From the NCBI GenBank assembly GCA_903857665.1, contig CAIOFV010000029.1, positions 1-36,973 of the forward strand: a DNA stretch of 36,973 nucleotides, in the 5' to 3' direction. Below the pieces are notes generated by a model, which made no database searches, had not been told where the DNA came from, and was given only the letters and a program-made list of their open reading frames with translations. The DNA is from an uncultured Myxococcales bacterium. GTDB lineage: Bacteria > Myxococcota_A > UBA9042 > DTJE01. Of the stretch, positions 1-7,672 are shown piece by piece. A program made the position numbers and the translations under genes. Position 1 is the first letter of the stretch. Every line of letters starts with the position of its first letter.

Positions 1-1
1 A

Positions 2-679
2 ACGGATCCCGGGCCCGACGTCGTGGCGGACCCGGGCACGGACGTCCCGGCGGATGCCGTCGATCCCGGTCCCGATGCCGTGGAGGTCGAGGATCCGGGT
101 ACCGACGAGAACCAGGGCGAGGAAGTCGGCCCGGTCCACCAGGACTACGACTTCGACATCCGCATCCCGCCCGACCTCAACGTCACGTGCAGTTCCGGTG
201 GCGGCGGCTTCGGCAACTCGTGGACCGGAATGTCCCCGGACCTGATCTGCCTCTTCGACGGCGGGGCGATCCAGGGGACCCTATACGTCCAGGTCACCGT
301 CACCGACTGCATCGTCCTGATGGGACCGGTGCCGACGACCACGACCACGGTTGTCTGGATCGACGTGGGCGGGACCGTGACGAAGGCCACCGACGTCACC
401 TACGAATGGGGCGGCAACCACCACAACGACTCGATGAGCTTCACGGTCAATGGCACGTACTACCACTACTACCACTGGTCGATCGGGTTCGGCGGCCGCG
501 CCTGCCGCGGCATGGATTGTTCGCAGACCACCGACGCGGGTGGCACCGTGATCGACGACGGCTGCACCAAGGACCACACGCGGACCCTGGACTGCGAGCA
601 GATCCTGGCCGACGGCACGCACATGCCGCTGGTGAAGCAGACCGACCCCTGCCTCGGAGACCCGAACTTCTCCAACTGA
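2..679 (+). CDS. Truncated Cys-rich secreted or lipoprotein, function unknown (5' end missing)
   Basis: The reading frame is open from the first bases of the window, so the N-terminus, and presumably a signal peptide, lies outside it. The visible part begins with a low-complexity Asp/Pro/Gly/Val/Glu linker of about 40 residues. Similar linkers follow the lipobox cysteine in several complete genes here, so this is probably a surface lipoprotein. The remaining ~170 residues are rich in Gly, Thr, Tyr, His and Cys, with short pieces such as CSSGGGGFG and YYHYYHW. I recognise no family or catalytic motif. It ends at a TGA at 677-679. The next gene is convergent and its stop lies 50 bases away. Secreted location is inferred; function is unknown. 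Confidence 0.75.
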   Translation, partial: TDPGPDVVADPGTDVPADAVDPGPDAVEVEDPGTDENQGEEVGPVHQDYDFDIRIPPDLNVTCSSGGGGFGNSWTGMSPDLICLFDGGAIQGTLYVQVTVTDCIVLMGPVPTTTTTVVWIDVGGTVTKATDVTYEWGGNHHNDSMSFTVNGTYYHYYHWSIGFGGRACRGMDCSQTTDAGGTVIDDGCTKDHTRTLDCEQILADGTHMPLVKQTDPCLGDPNFSN

Positions 680-729
680 CGCCTTGGTTCCTCGGGTTCG
701 GCGAGCGTGTCGGCACAGGGGACGCCCGG

Positions 730-1317
730 CTATCGGCATGCGTTGGCGGTGCCTTGGGTGGGCGTCGCCAGCCGGAAGAACGACCCGCGGCCATCGGGGC
801 AGCGTCCGAGGCTGGTCCCCTGGGGCGCGTCCCCGTCCACCCAGGAAATCGTGTCCACCAGAGTTCCGGTCGGGTCGAACAGCCGCACGCTGTCGGCCTT
901 GCCCAGCCCGAACGTCGTCACCAGCCCGGACGTGCCGCCCTGCCCCTGGACGATCAGGAACGCGCCGGGGTCGATCGCGGTGTTCGCAGGGAACCGGAAG
1001 ACGTGCGTGTCGTCGGAGTCCTTCAGGATCCACCCGGCCAGATCGACGCTGGCGTCGCCCGGATTGGTCAGTTCGATCCAGTCCGGGCCCGAGTCCGCCT
1101 TGTTGACCACCTCGTTGATCGCGACGCGAGCGTTGTCGATGGCCTCGCGGCCGGTGTCGGCCGGCACCACGTCCAGCAGTGTGTCGCCAGCCTCCGTCGC
1201 GGCATCGAGCACGTCCAGATCCTGCCTGTCGTCCTTGCTGCCGCACCCGACCTGGCAAGTGACGCCCAGCACGGCCATCGCGATCACGACGCGGGCCCTT
1301 CCCGTCCTCATCGGCAT
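730..1317 (-). CDS. Lamin-tail domain (LTD) lipoprotein
   Basis: A 195-residue protein. The start is the ATG at 1315-1317, preceded by GGGAGGGG directly upstream; longer in-frame starts would run into the divergent MBL gene. Residues 1-25 form a signal peptide with Cys21 and Cys25 as candidate lipid sites, and an Asp-rich stretch follows. Residues ~62-195 match the lamin-tail domain: an opening VAINEVVN, then DWIELTNPG, then a Gly-Trp turn, then VDTISW. Bacterial lamin-tail domains are immunoglobulin-like beta sandwiches found on secreted proteins, often beside nucleases or phosphatases; this one stands alone. It is probably a binding or structural surface protein. Family assignment is good; the partner is unknown. 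Confidence 0.82.
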   Translation of the reverse strand: MPMRTGRARVVIAMAVLGVTCQVGCGSKDDRQDLDVLDAATEAGDTLLDVVPADTGREAIDNARVAINEVVNKADSGPDWIELTNPGDASVDLAGWILKDSDDTHVFRFPANTAIDPGAFLIVQGQGGTSGLVTTFGLGKADSVRLFDPTGTLVDTISWVDGDAPQGTSLGRCPDGRGSFFRLATPTQGTANACR

Positions 1318-1343
1318 CCCCTCCCGTCCCCGGACGACGTTCG

Positions 1344-1349
1344 ATTGTG
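1344..1349 (-). promoter_or_regulatory. Possible -10 (CACAAT) for the lamin-tail lipoprotein
   Basis: CACAAT read on the minus strand lies 27 bases upstream of the ATG at 1317. It matches four of six consensus bases. No convincing -35 is present, so this is tentative. Confidence 0.25.
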
Positions 1350-1432
1350 CGCCAGGCCTCACCCGGACGCCAGCCCGGAGGATTCGTCCGCCGCACGCCA
1401 TCGTCGGATGCACCGGATCGCGCCGCCTGCGA

Positions 1433-1438
1433 TAGAAT
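1433..1438 (+). promoter_or_regulatory. Possible -10 (TAGAAT) for the MBL-fold hydrolase
   Basis: TAGAAT matches five of six bases of the sigma-70 -10 box and stands out in a very GC-rich gap, 53 bases before the start codon at 1492. No good -35 lies 16-18 bases upstream. The same TAGAATCC string occurs upstream of two other genes here (18616-18621 and 20126-20131, minus strand), which supports its use. Confidence 0.38.
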
Positions 1439-1491
1439 CCACCGGTCGGACCGCCGGTACGCCGTTCCTCCTCTGGCCGAGGTGACCGCCC

Positions 1492-2274
1492 ATGGCCCGC
1501 ATCGTCAAGCGTACGCTGGTGACCCTGGGCATCGCCGTCGCCGTGGTCGTGCTGGCCGTTGGCGGCCTGATCGCGTGGACCTTTTCGGGCAGGATGCCGA
1601 TCCTGGACGGGGAGGAGGTCGGCCCGGCCCGCATCGTCAAGGACGGCTTCGTCAGCGTCGCGGTGATCGCGACCGGCGAGCACGAGGTGGCCCTGGTGGA
1701 CGCCGGCAACGACGCGTCCGCCGCCGCGATCCTCGCGGACCTGGCCCGGCGCGGGATGGGTCCCGAGGCCGTGAAGACCATCCTGCTGACGCACGGCCAC
1801 CGCGACCACATCGCCGGGATTCCGATGTTCCCGGGCGCCGAGGTCGTCGTGCTGGCGGGGGATTCCGACCTCGTCCAGGGCCGGGCGGGTGGCAAGGGAC
1901 CCCTGACCCGCCTGATGCCGGTGCACCCGACGGGCCTTCGCGCGACGAAGACGGTCAACGACGGCGACACGATCGCGATCGGGCGTCTTTCGGCTCGTGC
2001 CTACGCGGTCCCGGGCCACACGTCCGGGAGCGCCGCATGGCTGATCGACGGCGTCCTGTTCCTGGGGGACAGCGCCGACGCCGACTCGGACGGCCGTCTC
2101 GCGGGCGCTCCCTGGCTGTTCAGCGACGACGGCGACCAGAACCGTGCATCGCTGGCAAGCCTGGCGACCCGGCTGGCATCCGAAGGCACCGAGGTCCGCG
2201 CGCTGGTGTTCGCACATTCGGGGGCGCTCACGCGCGGCCTCGAACCCCTGGCCGAGTTCGCGCACACGCATTGA
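1492..2274 (+). CDS. Membrane-anchored metallo-beta-lactamase-fold hydrolase
   Basis: A 260-residue protein. Residues ~8-31 form one hydrophobic segment after a basic N-terminus, so the enzyme is probably anchored in the inner membrane with its catalytic domain outside. The metal site of the metallo-beta-lactamase superfamily is complete: H101-x-H103-x-D105-H106 in THGHRDH, H176 in VPGHTSGS, D193 in FLGDSAD and H242 in VFAHSG. The second-site Asp next to His suggests a two-metal hydrolase of the glyoxalase II-like branch rather than a true beta-lactamase. The substrate cannot be read from sequence. The gene stands alone, divergent from the lamin-tail lipoprotein and convergent with the radical SAM operon. 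Confidence 0.88.
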   Translation: MARIVKRTLVTLGIAVAVVVLAVGGLIAWTFSGRMPILDGEEVGPARIVKDGFVSVAVIATGEHEVALVDAGNDASAAAILADLARRGMGPEAVKTILLTHGHRDHIAGIPMFPGAEVVVLAGDSDLVQGRAGGKGPLTRLMPVHPTGLRATKTVNDGDTIAIGRLSARAYAVPGHTSGSAAWLIDGVLFLGDSADADSDGRLAGAPWLFSDDGDQNRASLASLATRLASEGTEVRALVFAHSGALTRGLEPLAEFAHTH

Positions 2275-2334
2275 AGCGAACCCTCCGGACGACGAATCGA
2301 CACGTGAAGGGCACCTGCCGCGCGGACCGCGGGG

Positions 2335-4002
2335 TCAGTCCGCCGGTGCCTCGACGCCGGGAACCAGGTCGCCCTCCCCGCAGGCCTGCAGGTACCCGTT
2401 CGAGGGACCCGGGCACGGGTTGCGGTAGACCCGGCAGCGGCTGCAGGCGGCAGGAGTCGCGGTGGGCGGATCGGCCAGGGTATGGGACGGCCACCGCGTG
2501 ACCCCCCGGGCCCACTCGGGAAGGACACACCACGGGAAATCGACGAGCATGTTGACGCGGGCCCGCGCCGGTCCATCCAGGCCCTCGAGGATCTCGCGCA
2601 GACGGCCCAGCGACGGGATGTTCCTGGACACGAACTCGCGCGAAAACTGCGGCTCGGTGTTGAACAGCAACAGGTTCTTCCGGCATCCGTCCAGGACCGG
2701 GGCTTCCAGCAGCCGGGCCAGTTCGTCCTGGTTCGCCGACACGACCACCACGTTCAATTCCACCGGGATGCCGTGATCCCGACAGTTCCGGATGGCCGCC
2801 AGGAGTTCCCGGAAGGCACCCTTGCGGCCGGCGATCCGGTCATGCAGTTCCGCGTCCGGTCCCAGCACGGTCAGGTTGACGTAGAGGTTCTTCGTCGTCG
2901 AGGCCAACCGCGCGACGAACGCGGGATCGGCCAGGCCGGTTCCGGGCGACACGATCCCGATGGAGGACGGATGGCATTCCATCAGGTGGCTCATGAGGTT
3001 CCAGGGTTCCGGGAAAGCAAGCACATCATGCCCGTACAGCACGAACCCCAGCTTCGATCCGACCCGATGGCACCCGGCGAGAACGCTGGACAGTTCCGCC
3101 ACGCGCCGGACCACGTCCTTGGCAAGGCCCGGGTCCGCCTCGTAATCGGGCTTCGAGGGAGGTGTCTCGCAGATGGGGCAGAACACGCAGCGCAACGCGC
3201 ATCGGGTCGGCACCTCCAGGTGGACCTCTTCCACCTGCGGCCTCCCGGCCAGGTCGTCCAGCGCGCGTCGAAAATCCGGTTCCGCCACGCCCAGGTCGAT
3301 TCGAACGCTGGAAGGGCATCCGCCCGGATCCTGGCCGGAATCGCGGGCATCCGGCCCGCCTTCCCCGGTGCCCTCCCAGCGGATGCCTTCCGTGAACGCC
3401 ACCTGGAAGGCCACCAGCACATCGAGCAGGATCCGTCGGAACACCGCTCGCGCACCCGGGTCCCAGTCCCCGGTTTCCTGCAGCGAAACGGACCAGAGCA
3501 TCATCCCCGGGTCCCCCGGGTCACGCGGGGAAATCCGGAAGTGCAGAACCTGGTTCCCGGTGTCGGACCGGAACTCCAGGTCCCCGCACCCGGGCCCCTG
3601 GCTTCGGGCCCGCAGGGAATAGCCCGGGGGCGGCTGGACCTCCCGGACGGGGTTGGTGAGCAGGCCGTCCGGCGATCGGCCGGTGCCTTCCCGCTGCAGT
3701 TCCGCACCGAGCCTGCCGAAGAAGCGCCTGGCGAGGTCGCGCAAGGCCCCCTGCCCGGCGGAGTCGATGCTCGACTCGCCCGGACGGCAGTCGTACTTCA
3801 CGTTGAAGCCATCCTCGCTGAGGAACGCCTGGGGAGTCGGCGGCCCTTTCCAGATCGAAAGAAGGACATCGACGGACCCCATGCGCAGGGCGACGTGGAG
3901 CTTTCGCGCAAGAATCGTCCAGTGGACCAGTTCCATCCGGACGCCCCGCATCCTCAGTGGCCATCCCCCCAGGAGATCCCGAGGCGCGTCGTCGTCGATC
4001 AT
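2335..4002 (-). CDS. Radical SAM protein, second of a tandem pair, with Cys-rich C-terminal tail
   Basis: A 555-residue protein. The start chosen is ATG 4000-4002, because GGAGGG lies seven bases upstream and the protein then aligns without gaps to its paralogue from residue 1. A GTG at 4033-4035 overlapping the previous stop is the alternative. Residues ~1-200 are an unrecognised domain shared only with the paralogue. The radical SAM core starts near residue 260, with the [4Fe-4S] motif C268-x3-C272-x2-C275. The tail holds C492 (in PWCVLPEW), C520-x2-C523-x6-C530 and C541, a pattern that could ligate an auxiliary Fe-S cluster as in SPASM or twitch domains. It is third in the operon after the gamma-glutamyltranspeptidase and the first radical SAM gene. 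The substrate is unknown. Confidence 0.85.
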   Translation of the reverse strand: MIDDDAPRDLLGGWPLRMRGVRMELVHWTILARKLHVALRMGSVDVLLSIWKGPPTPQAFLSEDGFNVKYDCRPGESSIDSAGQGALRDLARRFFGRLGAELQREGTGRSPDGLLTNPVREVQPPPGYSLRARSQGPGCGDLEFRSDTGNQVLHFRISPRDPGDPGMMLWSVSLQETGDWDPGARAVFRRILLDVLVAFQVAFTEGIRWEGTGEGGPDARDSGQDPGGCPSSVRIDLGVAEPDFRRALDDLAGRPQVEEVHLEVPTRCALRCVFCPICETPPSKPDYEADPGLAKDVVRRVAELSSVLAGCHRVGSKLGFVLYGHDVLAFPEPWNLMSHLMECHPSSIGIVSPGTGLADPAFVARLASTTKNLYVNLTVLGPDAELHDRIAGRKGAFRELLAAIRNCRDHGIPVELNVVVVSANQDELARLLEAPVLDGCRKNLLLFNTEPQFSREFVSRNIPSLGRLREILEGLDGPARARVNMLVDFPWCVLPEWARGVTRWPSHTLADPPTATPAACSRCRVYRNPCPGPSNGYLQACGEGDLVPGVEAPAD

Positions 4003-4009
4003 TCCGAAT

Positions 4010-4016
4010 CCCTCCT
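4010..4016 (-). promoter_or_regulatory. Ribosome binding site that decides the start of the second radical SAM gene
   Basis: AGGAGGG on the minus strand is seven bases from the ATG at 4002. The paralogue has GGGAGGG seven bases before its own ATG at 5714, so the two leaders match. This favours 4002 over the GTG at 4035. Confidence 0.7.
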
Positions 4017-4031
4017 GGAGCAACGCGTCCC

Positions 4032-5714
4032 TCACTGAACCGCGACCTCGGGGATCAGATCAGTCTCGCCAAAGATCTGAAGATACCAATTGGTGGGCCC
4101 TGGGCATGGAGTGCGGTACATCTGGCACCGGGCACAGGCGTTGGGCGTGGACGAAGGCGCATCGGGCAGGCTGTGGACAGGCCACCACGCGACCGCGCGC
4201 GCCCACTCGGGAAGCGCGCACCAGGGGACATCAATGACGGAGTTGACGCAGTCCCGCGACGGGCCGTCCAGTTCCGCCAGGGCAGCCCGGACGAGCCCCA
4301 CCGGGGGTTGATTCGTCACGACCAGATCCCGCCTGAAATCGAATTCCGTGCAGAACATCATCAGGTTCACCCGGCATCCCTTCCCGACCTCGGACTCCAG
4401 GATCCGGCGCAGGGCCCGCACGTTCTCCAACACGATGACCACATTCAGTTCCACCCGGATGTCAGTCTGCCGACAGTTCCGGACGGCGGCCGCCAGTTCA
4501 AGGAAGGCGCCTTCGCGGCCTGCGATCTGATCGTGCAGTCGCGGCTCGGGACCCAGCAGCGTCAGCACCGTGGAAAGACCGGGGAAGGCCGAGGACAAGC
4601 GGGCGGCGAACTCAGGATCCGCCAGGCGGGTTCCGGGCCCGACGATTCCCACGTGCCTGGGCTGGCAACTTCCGATCATGCGCACCAGTTCCACGGCGTC
4701 CGGAAGGGCCACCACGTCGTGCCCGTACAGGACGACCCAGAACCTGGCTCCACTTCGCTGGCGTTCCGCGAGGACGGCGGAGAGCCTGGCCACCCGCTGG
4801 AGCAAGGCATCCCACCGGGCGGGTTCCGCGCGATAGTCGGGCATCGAGTGCGGATCGACCCAGACGGGGCAGAACGAACAGCGCAGTTCGCACCGGCTCG
4901 GGACCTCGATGCTGACCTGGGATTCCAGGGGGCCCGTGGCCAGCATGCCCAGCGCCGACTGGAAATCCGACGCGGTCGAGCCAAGGTCGATCCGAACCCT
5001 GGAATGCCGACCGCGGGATTCGGAATCGGAATCGACGGGGTCAGGCCCGGGAACGCCGCCCAGGGGACTGATCGGCTCGACCTCTCCCCAGCAGATCCCT
5101 TCGCCGTACGCCACCTGGGTGGTCACCAGCAAATCAAGCAGCAGTTGGCGGAAGGGCGACCGGGCATCCTCGTCCCAATCCCCGGCTTCCACCACCGAGA
5201 GGGCCCAGAGCATCATCCCCGGGGACCCGGGGGACCGGGGAGACACGCTGCACCGGAGGCAGCGGTGGCCGTCGTCCGACCGGAACTCGATGTCTGCGCA
5301 TCCGGGTCCCTTGCGGCTGGCCTGCACGACATAACCCGGAGGGGGCCGCAGGTGCAGGACAGGATCAACCTCGGGTCGAGCCGGCGGCCGATCCCGTGCT
5401 TCGCGCCGCACGTCAGGACCGAACCTGCCCAGAAAGCGCCTCGCCAGGTCGCGCAGTCCAGCCTGCACGCGGGAGTCGAGGATCACCTCGCCAGGATGGC
5501 AGTCGTACTTCACGACGAACCCATCCTCGTTCAGGAACGCTTCCCGAACCGGCTCACCTGGGCGCATCGAAAGGAGAACGTCGGTGGTGCCGATCCGCAC
5601 GGCGACATGAAGTTTCCCTTCCAGAATGGCCCAGTGGACCAGGTCCATCTGGATCCCCCGCACCCGTACCGGCGAGCCTCTCAGGAGGTCCTGGGATCCG
5701 GAGTCGGCCTTCAT
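4032..5714 (-). CDS. Radical SAM protein, first of a tandem pair, with Cys-rich C-terminal tail
   Basis: A 560-residue protein. Its ATG overlaps the TGA of the upstream gamma-glutamyltranspeptidase gene (ATGA, 5711-5714), which suggests translational coupling; GGGAGGG lies seven bases upstream. Residues 1-240 are an N-terminal region of unknown fold shared with the paralogue downstream (for example DLLRG near 9-13, LVHW near 25-28, PGMMLW near 165-170). The radical SAM core has C275-x3-C279-x2-C282 for the SAM-binding cluster. A block near 394-404 (HDQIAGREGAF) resembles the HD...G..GAF segment common in radical SAM/SPASM enzymes. The tail has C499 and C527-x2-C530-x6-C537, likely ligands of a second cluster. 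The radical SAM class is secure; the reaction is unknown. Confidence 0.87.
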   Translation of the reverse strand: MKADSGSQDLLRGSPVRVRGIQMDLVHWAILEGKLHVAVRIGTTDVLLSMRPGEPVREAFLNEDGFVVKYDCHPGEVILDSRVQAGLRDLARRFLGRFGPDVRREARDRPPARPEVDPVLHLRPPPGYVVQASRKGPGCADIEFRSDDGHRCLRCSVSPRSPGSPGMMLWALSVVEAGDWDEDARSPFRQLLLDLLVTTQVAYGEGICWGEVEPISPLGGVPGPDPVDSDSESRGRHSRVRIDLGSTASDFQSALGMLATGPLESQVSIEVPSRCELRCSFCPVWVDPHSMPDYRAEPARWDALLQRVARLSAVLAERQRSGARFWVVLYGHDVVALPDAVELVRMIGSCQPRHVGIVGPGTRLADPEFAARLSSAFPGLSTVLTLLGPEPRLHDQIAGREGAFLELAAAVRNCRQTDIRVELNVVIVLENVRALRRILESEVGKGCRVNLMMFCTEFDFRRDLVVTNQPPVGLVRAALAELDGPSRDCVNSVIDVPWCALPEWARAVAWWPVHSLPDAPSSTPNACARCQMYRTPCPGPTNWYLQIFGETDLIPEVAVQ

Positions 5715-7459
5715 GCGGGGTCCCTCCCGGCGCCATGCGTCCCATGCCGATCCTGGACCAGGGATTCATCCTGCGCCAGCGCCCGGCCCTCCCGCCGGTG
5801 ATCGCTGACGGCCACCACCGAATCGCCGTCGCGAAACACCCCGTGGACGTCGGCGATCGTTTCATGCTTGTCCTTCAACGGATAGCCCATCGCGGACAGC
5901 GCGGCCAGCAGTTCGGGGCGATCGAACGCCGGTTCGTGGCTCAGCACGTCGGGCCAGCCCTGGTGGTGCAGGCGGCTGGCGGCGATGACCTCCGCCGGGT
6001 CGGCCCCGTGCAGCAGCGTCGCCAGCAGCACGTCCGCCAGCGTCGTCGGAATGGTCGGTCCCCCGGGCGTGCCCAGCACCATCTGCACGCCGTCGCCTCG
6101 GGTCACCAGCACCGGGGCCATACTGCTGGCGGGGCGCTTGCCCGGCGCATAGGCGTTCGGCGCGCTGCCCCGCACGCCGAAGTAGTTTTCCAGGCCCGGC
6201 ACGAACGAGAAGGAATCCATGCTGCCGTTCAGCAGGAACCCCGCGCCTTCGACGCTCCACTTGGAGCCGTAGCGCAGGTTCATCGTGTACGAGTTCGACA
6301 CCGCGTTGCCGTCGGCATCGACGATGGCGAAGTGGGTCGTGTCCGTCCCCCCGTCCCGGCCGCCGCCCGGGGGGTCCGCCCGCATCCGGTCGGCCAGCAG
6401 GTCGGTCGGGGTGTCCCTCCCGGGATCGATCAGCGCCCATAGCCGGCCGGCACGGTCCGGGGCCAGCAGGTCCCGGTACGTCGCGTTGCCGGCCAGCGGG
6501 ACGTCGCCCAGGTAGTCCGTGCGATCGATGAAGGCCATCTTGCAGGCCTGCGCCAGGCGGTGGTGGAAGGCGGGAGTGCCGCGCGGACTGCGCCGGGTTT
6601 CCGGGCGGTCGAGGATGGCCAGGATTTCCAGCAGGATCGCCCCGCCCCCTTCGGGGGGTACGGTCCACACGCGCCCGCCTTCGAGATCCAGGCCGATCGG
6701 CTCGACCTCGCGCACGGCATAGCCGGCCAGGTCCTCGGACGTGACGAACCCGCCGTTGGCCGACAGGTCCGCGACGATCTGTTCGGCGATCCGCCCCCGG
6801 TAGAAGGCGGCCGAACCCTCGCGCGCCAGGTGTTCCAGCGTCCGCGCCAGGCGGGGGTTCGGCAGCACGTCCCCGGCCGCGAAGGGTTCGGGCCGCACGT
6901 AGATGCGCCGGGACTCGGGCGATACGGCCAGCCGCGGCGCCAGGCGATTCAGACAGTCGCATTCGTACTGCGTCAGCACGGCGCCCGCGTCCGCCAGTCG
7001 CGCCACGGCCATCAGCAGGTCCGAGGCACGCAGGCGCCCGCGCCCCTGGTGCAGCGCGAAGAACGCCTTGACGGTCCCGGGCACGCACACCGACGCGGGC
7101 CCGAAGGCGGTCCGTTCCGGATCCGGCGTCCCGTCGGCCCGCAGGAATGCCTCGTGCCGGGCGCCCGCCGGGGCCTGCTCGCGGTAGTTGATGACGCGAG
7201 GCGCAGCGCCCCGGGCCTTGAACAGCAGGTAGCCCCCGCCGCCCAGGTTGCCGGCCTGGGGGTGGCAGACGGCCAGCGCGAACGCGGCCGCGAAGGCCGC
7301 GTCGAAGGCGTTGCCGCCGTCCTGCAGCACCTGGATGGCCAGTTCCGACGCCTGGGCCGAAGCCGACGCCACCGCACCCCGGCCCCGGGCGGTGGACACC
7401 CTTCCGGTCCCGCCCCCGGCCCCGGACACCCGGAACGCGTTGTAGTCACCCGTCGCCAA
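5711..7459 (-). CDS. Gamma-glutamyltranspeptidase (glutathione hydrolase family)
   Basis: A 582-residue N-terminal-nucleophile hydrolase. Family members self-cleave into two subunits and hydrolyse or transfer gamma-glutamyl groups from glutathione and related peptides. The self-cleavage site and nucleophile are in GTDTTHF: T374 should become the new N-terminus of the small subunit. The following DADGNAVSNSYTMN, the APGKRPASSM block and the GTPGGPTIP block near the C-terminus are all typical. The start chosen is TTG 7457-7459 with GAAGAGG six bases upstream; a GTG about 20 codons inside is an alternative. No signal peptide is visible, so the enzyme may be cytoplasmic, unlike the periplasmic E. 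coli enzyme. Its stop overlaps the first radical SAM start by four bases. Confidence 0.88.
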   Translation of the reverse strand: MATGDYNAFRVSGAGGGTGRVSTARGRGAVASASAQASELAIQVLQDGGNAFDAAFAAAFALAVCHPQAGNLGGGGYLLFKARGAAPRVINYREQAPAGARHEAFLRADGTPDPERTAFGPASVCVPGTVKAFFALHQGRGRLRASDLLMAVARLADAGAVLTQYECDCLNRLAPRLAVSPESRRIYVRPEPFAAGDVLPNPRLARTLEHLAREGSAAFYRGRIAEQIVADLSANGGFVTSEDLAGYAVREVEPIGLDLEGGRVWTVPPEGGGAILLEILAILDRPETRRSPRGTPAFHHRLAQACKMAFIDRTDYLGDVPLAGNATYRDLLAPDRAGRLWALIDPGRDTPTDLLADRMRADPPGGGRDGGTDTTHFAIVDADGNAVSNSYTMNLRYGSKWSVEGAGFLLNGSMDSFSFVPGLENYFGVRGSAPNAYAPGKRPASSMAPVLVTRGDGVQMVLGTPGGPTIPTTLADVLLATLLHGADPAEVIAASRLHHQGWPDVLSHEPAFDRPELLAALSAMGYPLKDKHETIADVHGVFRDGDSVVAVSDHRREGRALAQDESLVQDRHGTHGAGRDPA

Positions 7460-7465
7460 TCGGCA

Positions 7466-7472
7466 CCTCTTC
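7466..7472 (-). promoter_or_regulatory. Ribosome binding site supporting a TTG start for the gamma-glutamyltranspeptidase
   Basis: GAAGAGG on the minus strand sits six bases before TTG 7457-7459. No ATG with a comparable site lies between here and the first conserved family residues. Confidence 0.5.
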
Positions 7473-7627
7473 CCGCGCCCGGTCGCTGCGGCACGCGCCG
7501 CGCCCCGGGCAGGATAGGTCGGCGAGGAGCGCGGATCAAGCGATCGCGTGGCCGACCGGCCGGCAGGTCCCCGGCGCGCCTCCGGTGCATACCGAATTCC
7601 CAACTCCTGGATCGGACCGCAACGCGC

Positions 7628-7633
7628 TATCAT
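7628..7633 (+). promoter_or_regulatory. Possible -10 (TATCAT) for the glycosyltransferase
   Basis: TATCAT matches five of six -10 bases and lies 39 bases before the ATG at 7673, in the 213-base gap shared with the divergent gamma-glutamyltranspeptidase operon. The -35 region is poor. I could not place a promoter for the minus-strand operon in this gap. Confidence 0.4.
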
Positions 7634-7672
7634 CGTTCACGCTAAGACGATCCAGGCAATGGCGAGGGTGAC

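Noticed and set aside
2322..2343. Inverted repeat GCGGAC ... GTCCGC between the MBL and radical SAM genes as a shared terminator
   Set aside because: The stem is only six bases, overlaps coding sequence and has no T-run.
7460..7672. Precursor peptide gene upstream of the GGT-radical SAM operon
   Set aside because: The gap holds no short frame with a ribosome site and Cys/Gly-rich core on the same strand; neither does the 60-base gap at 2275-2334.
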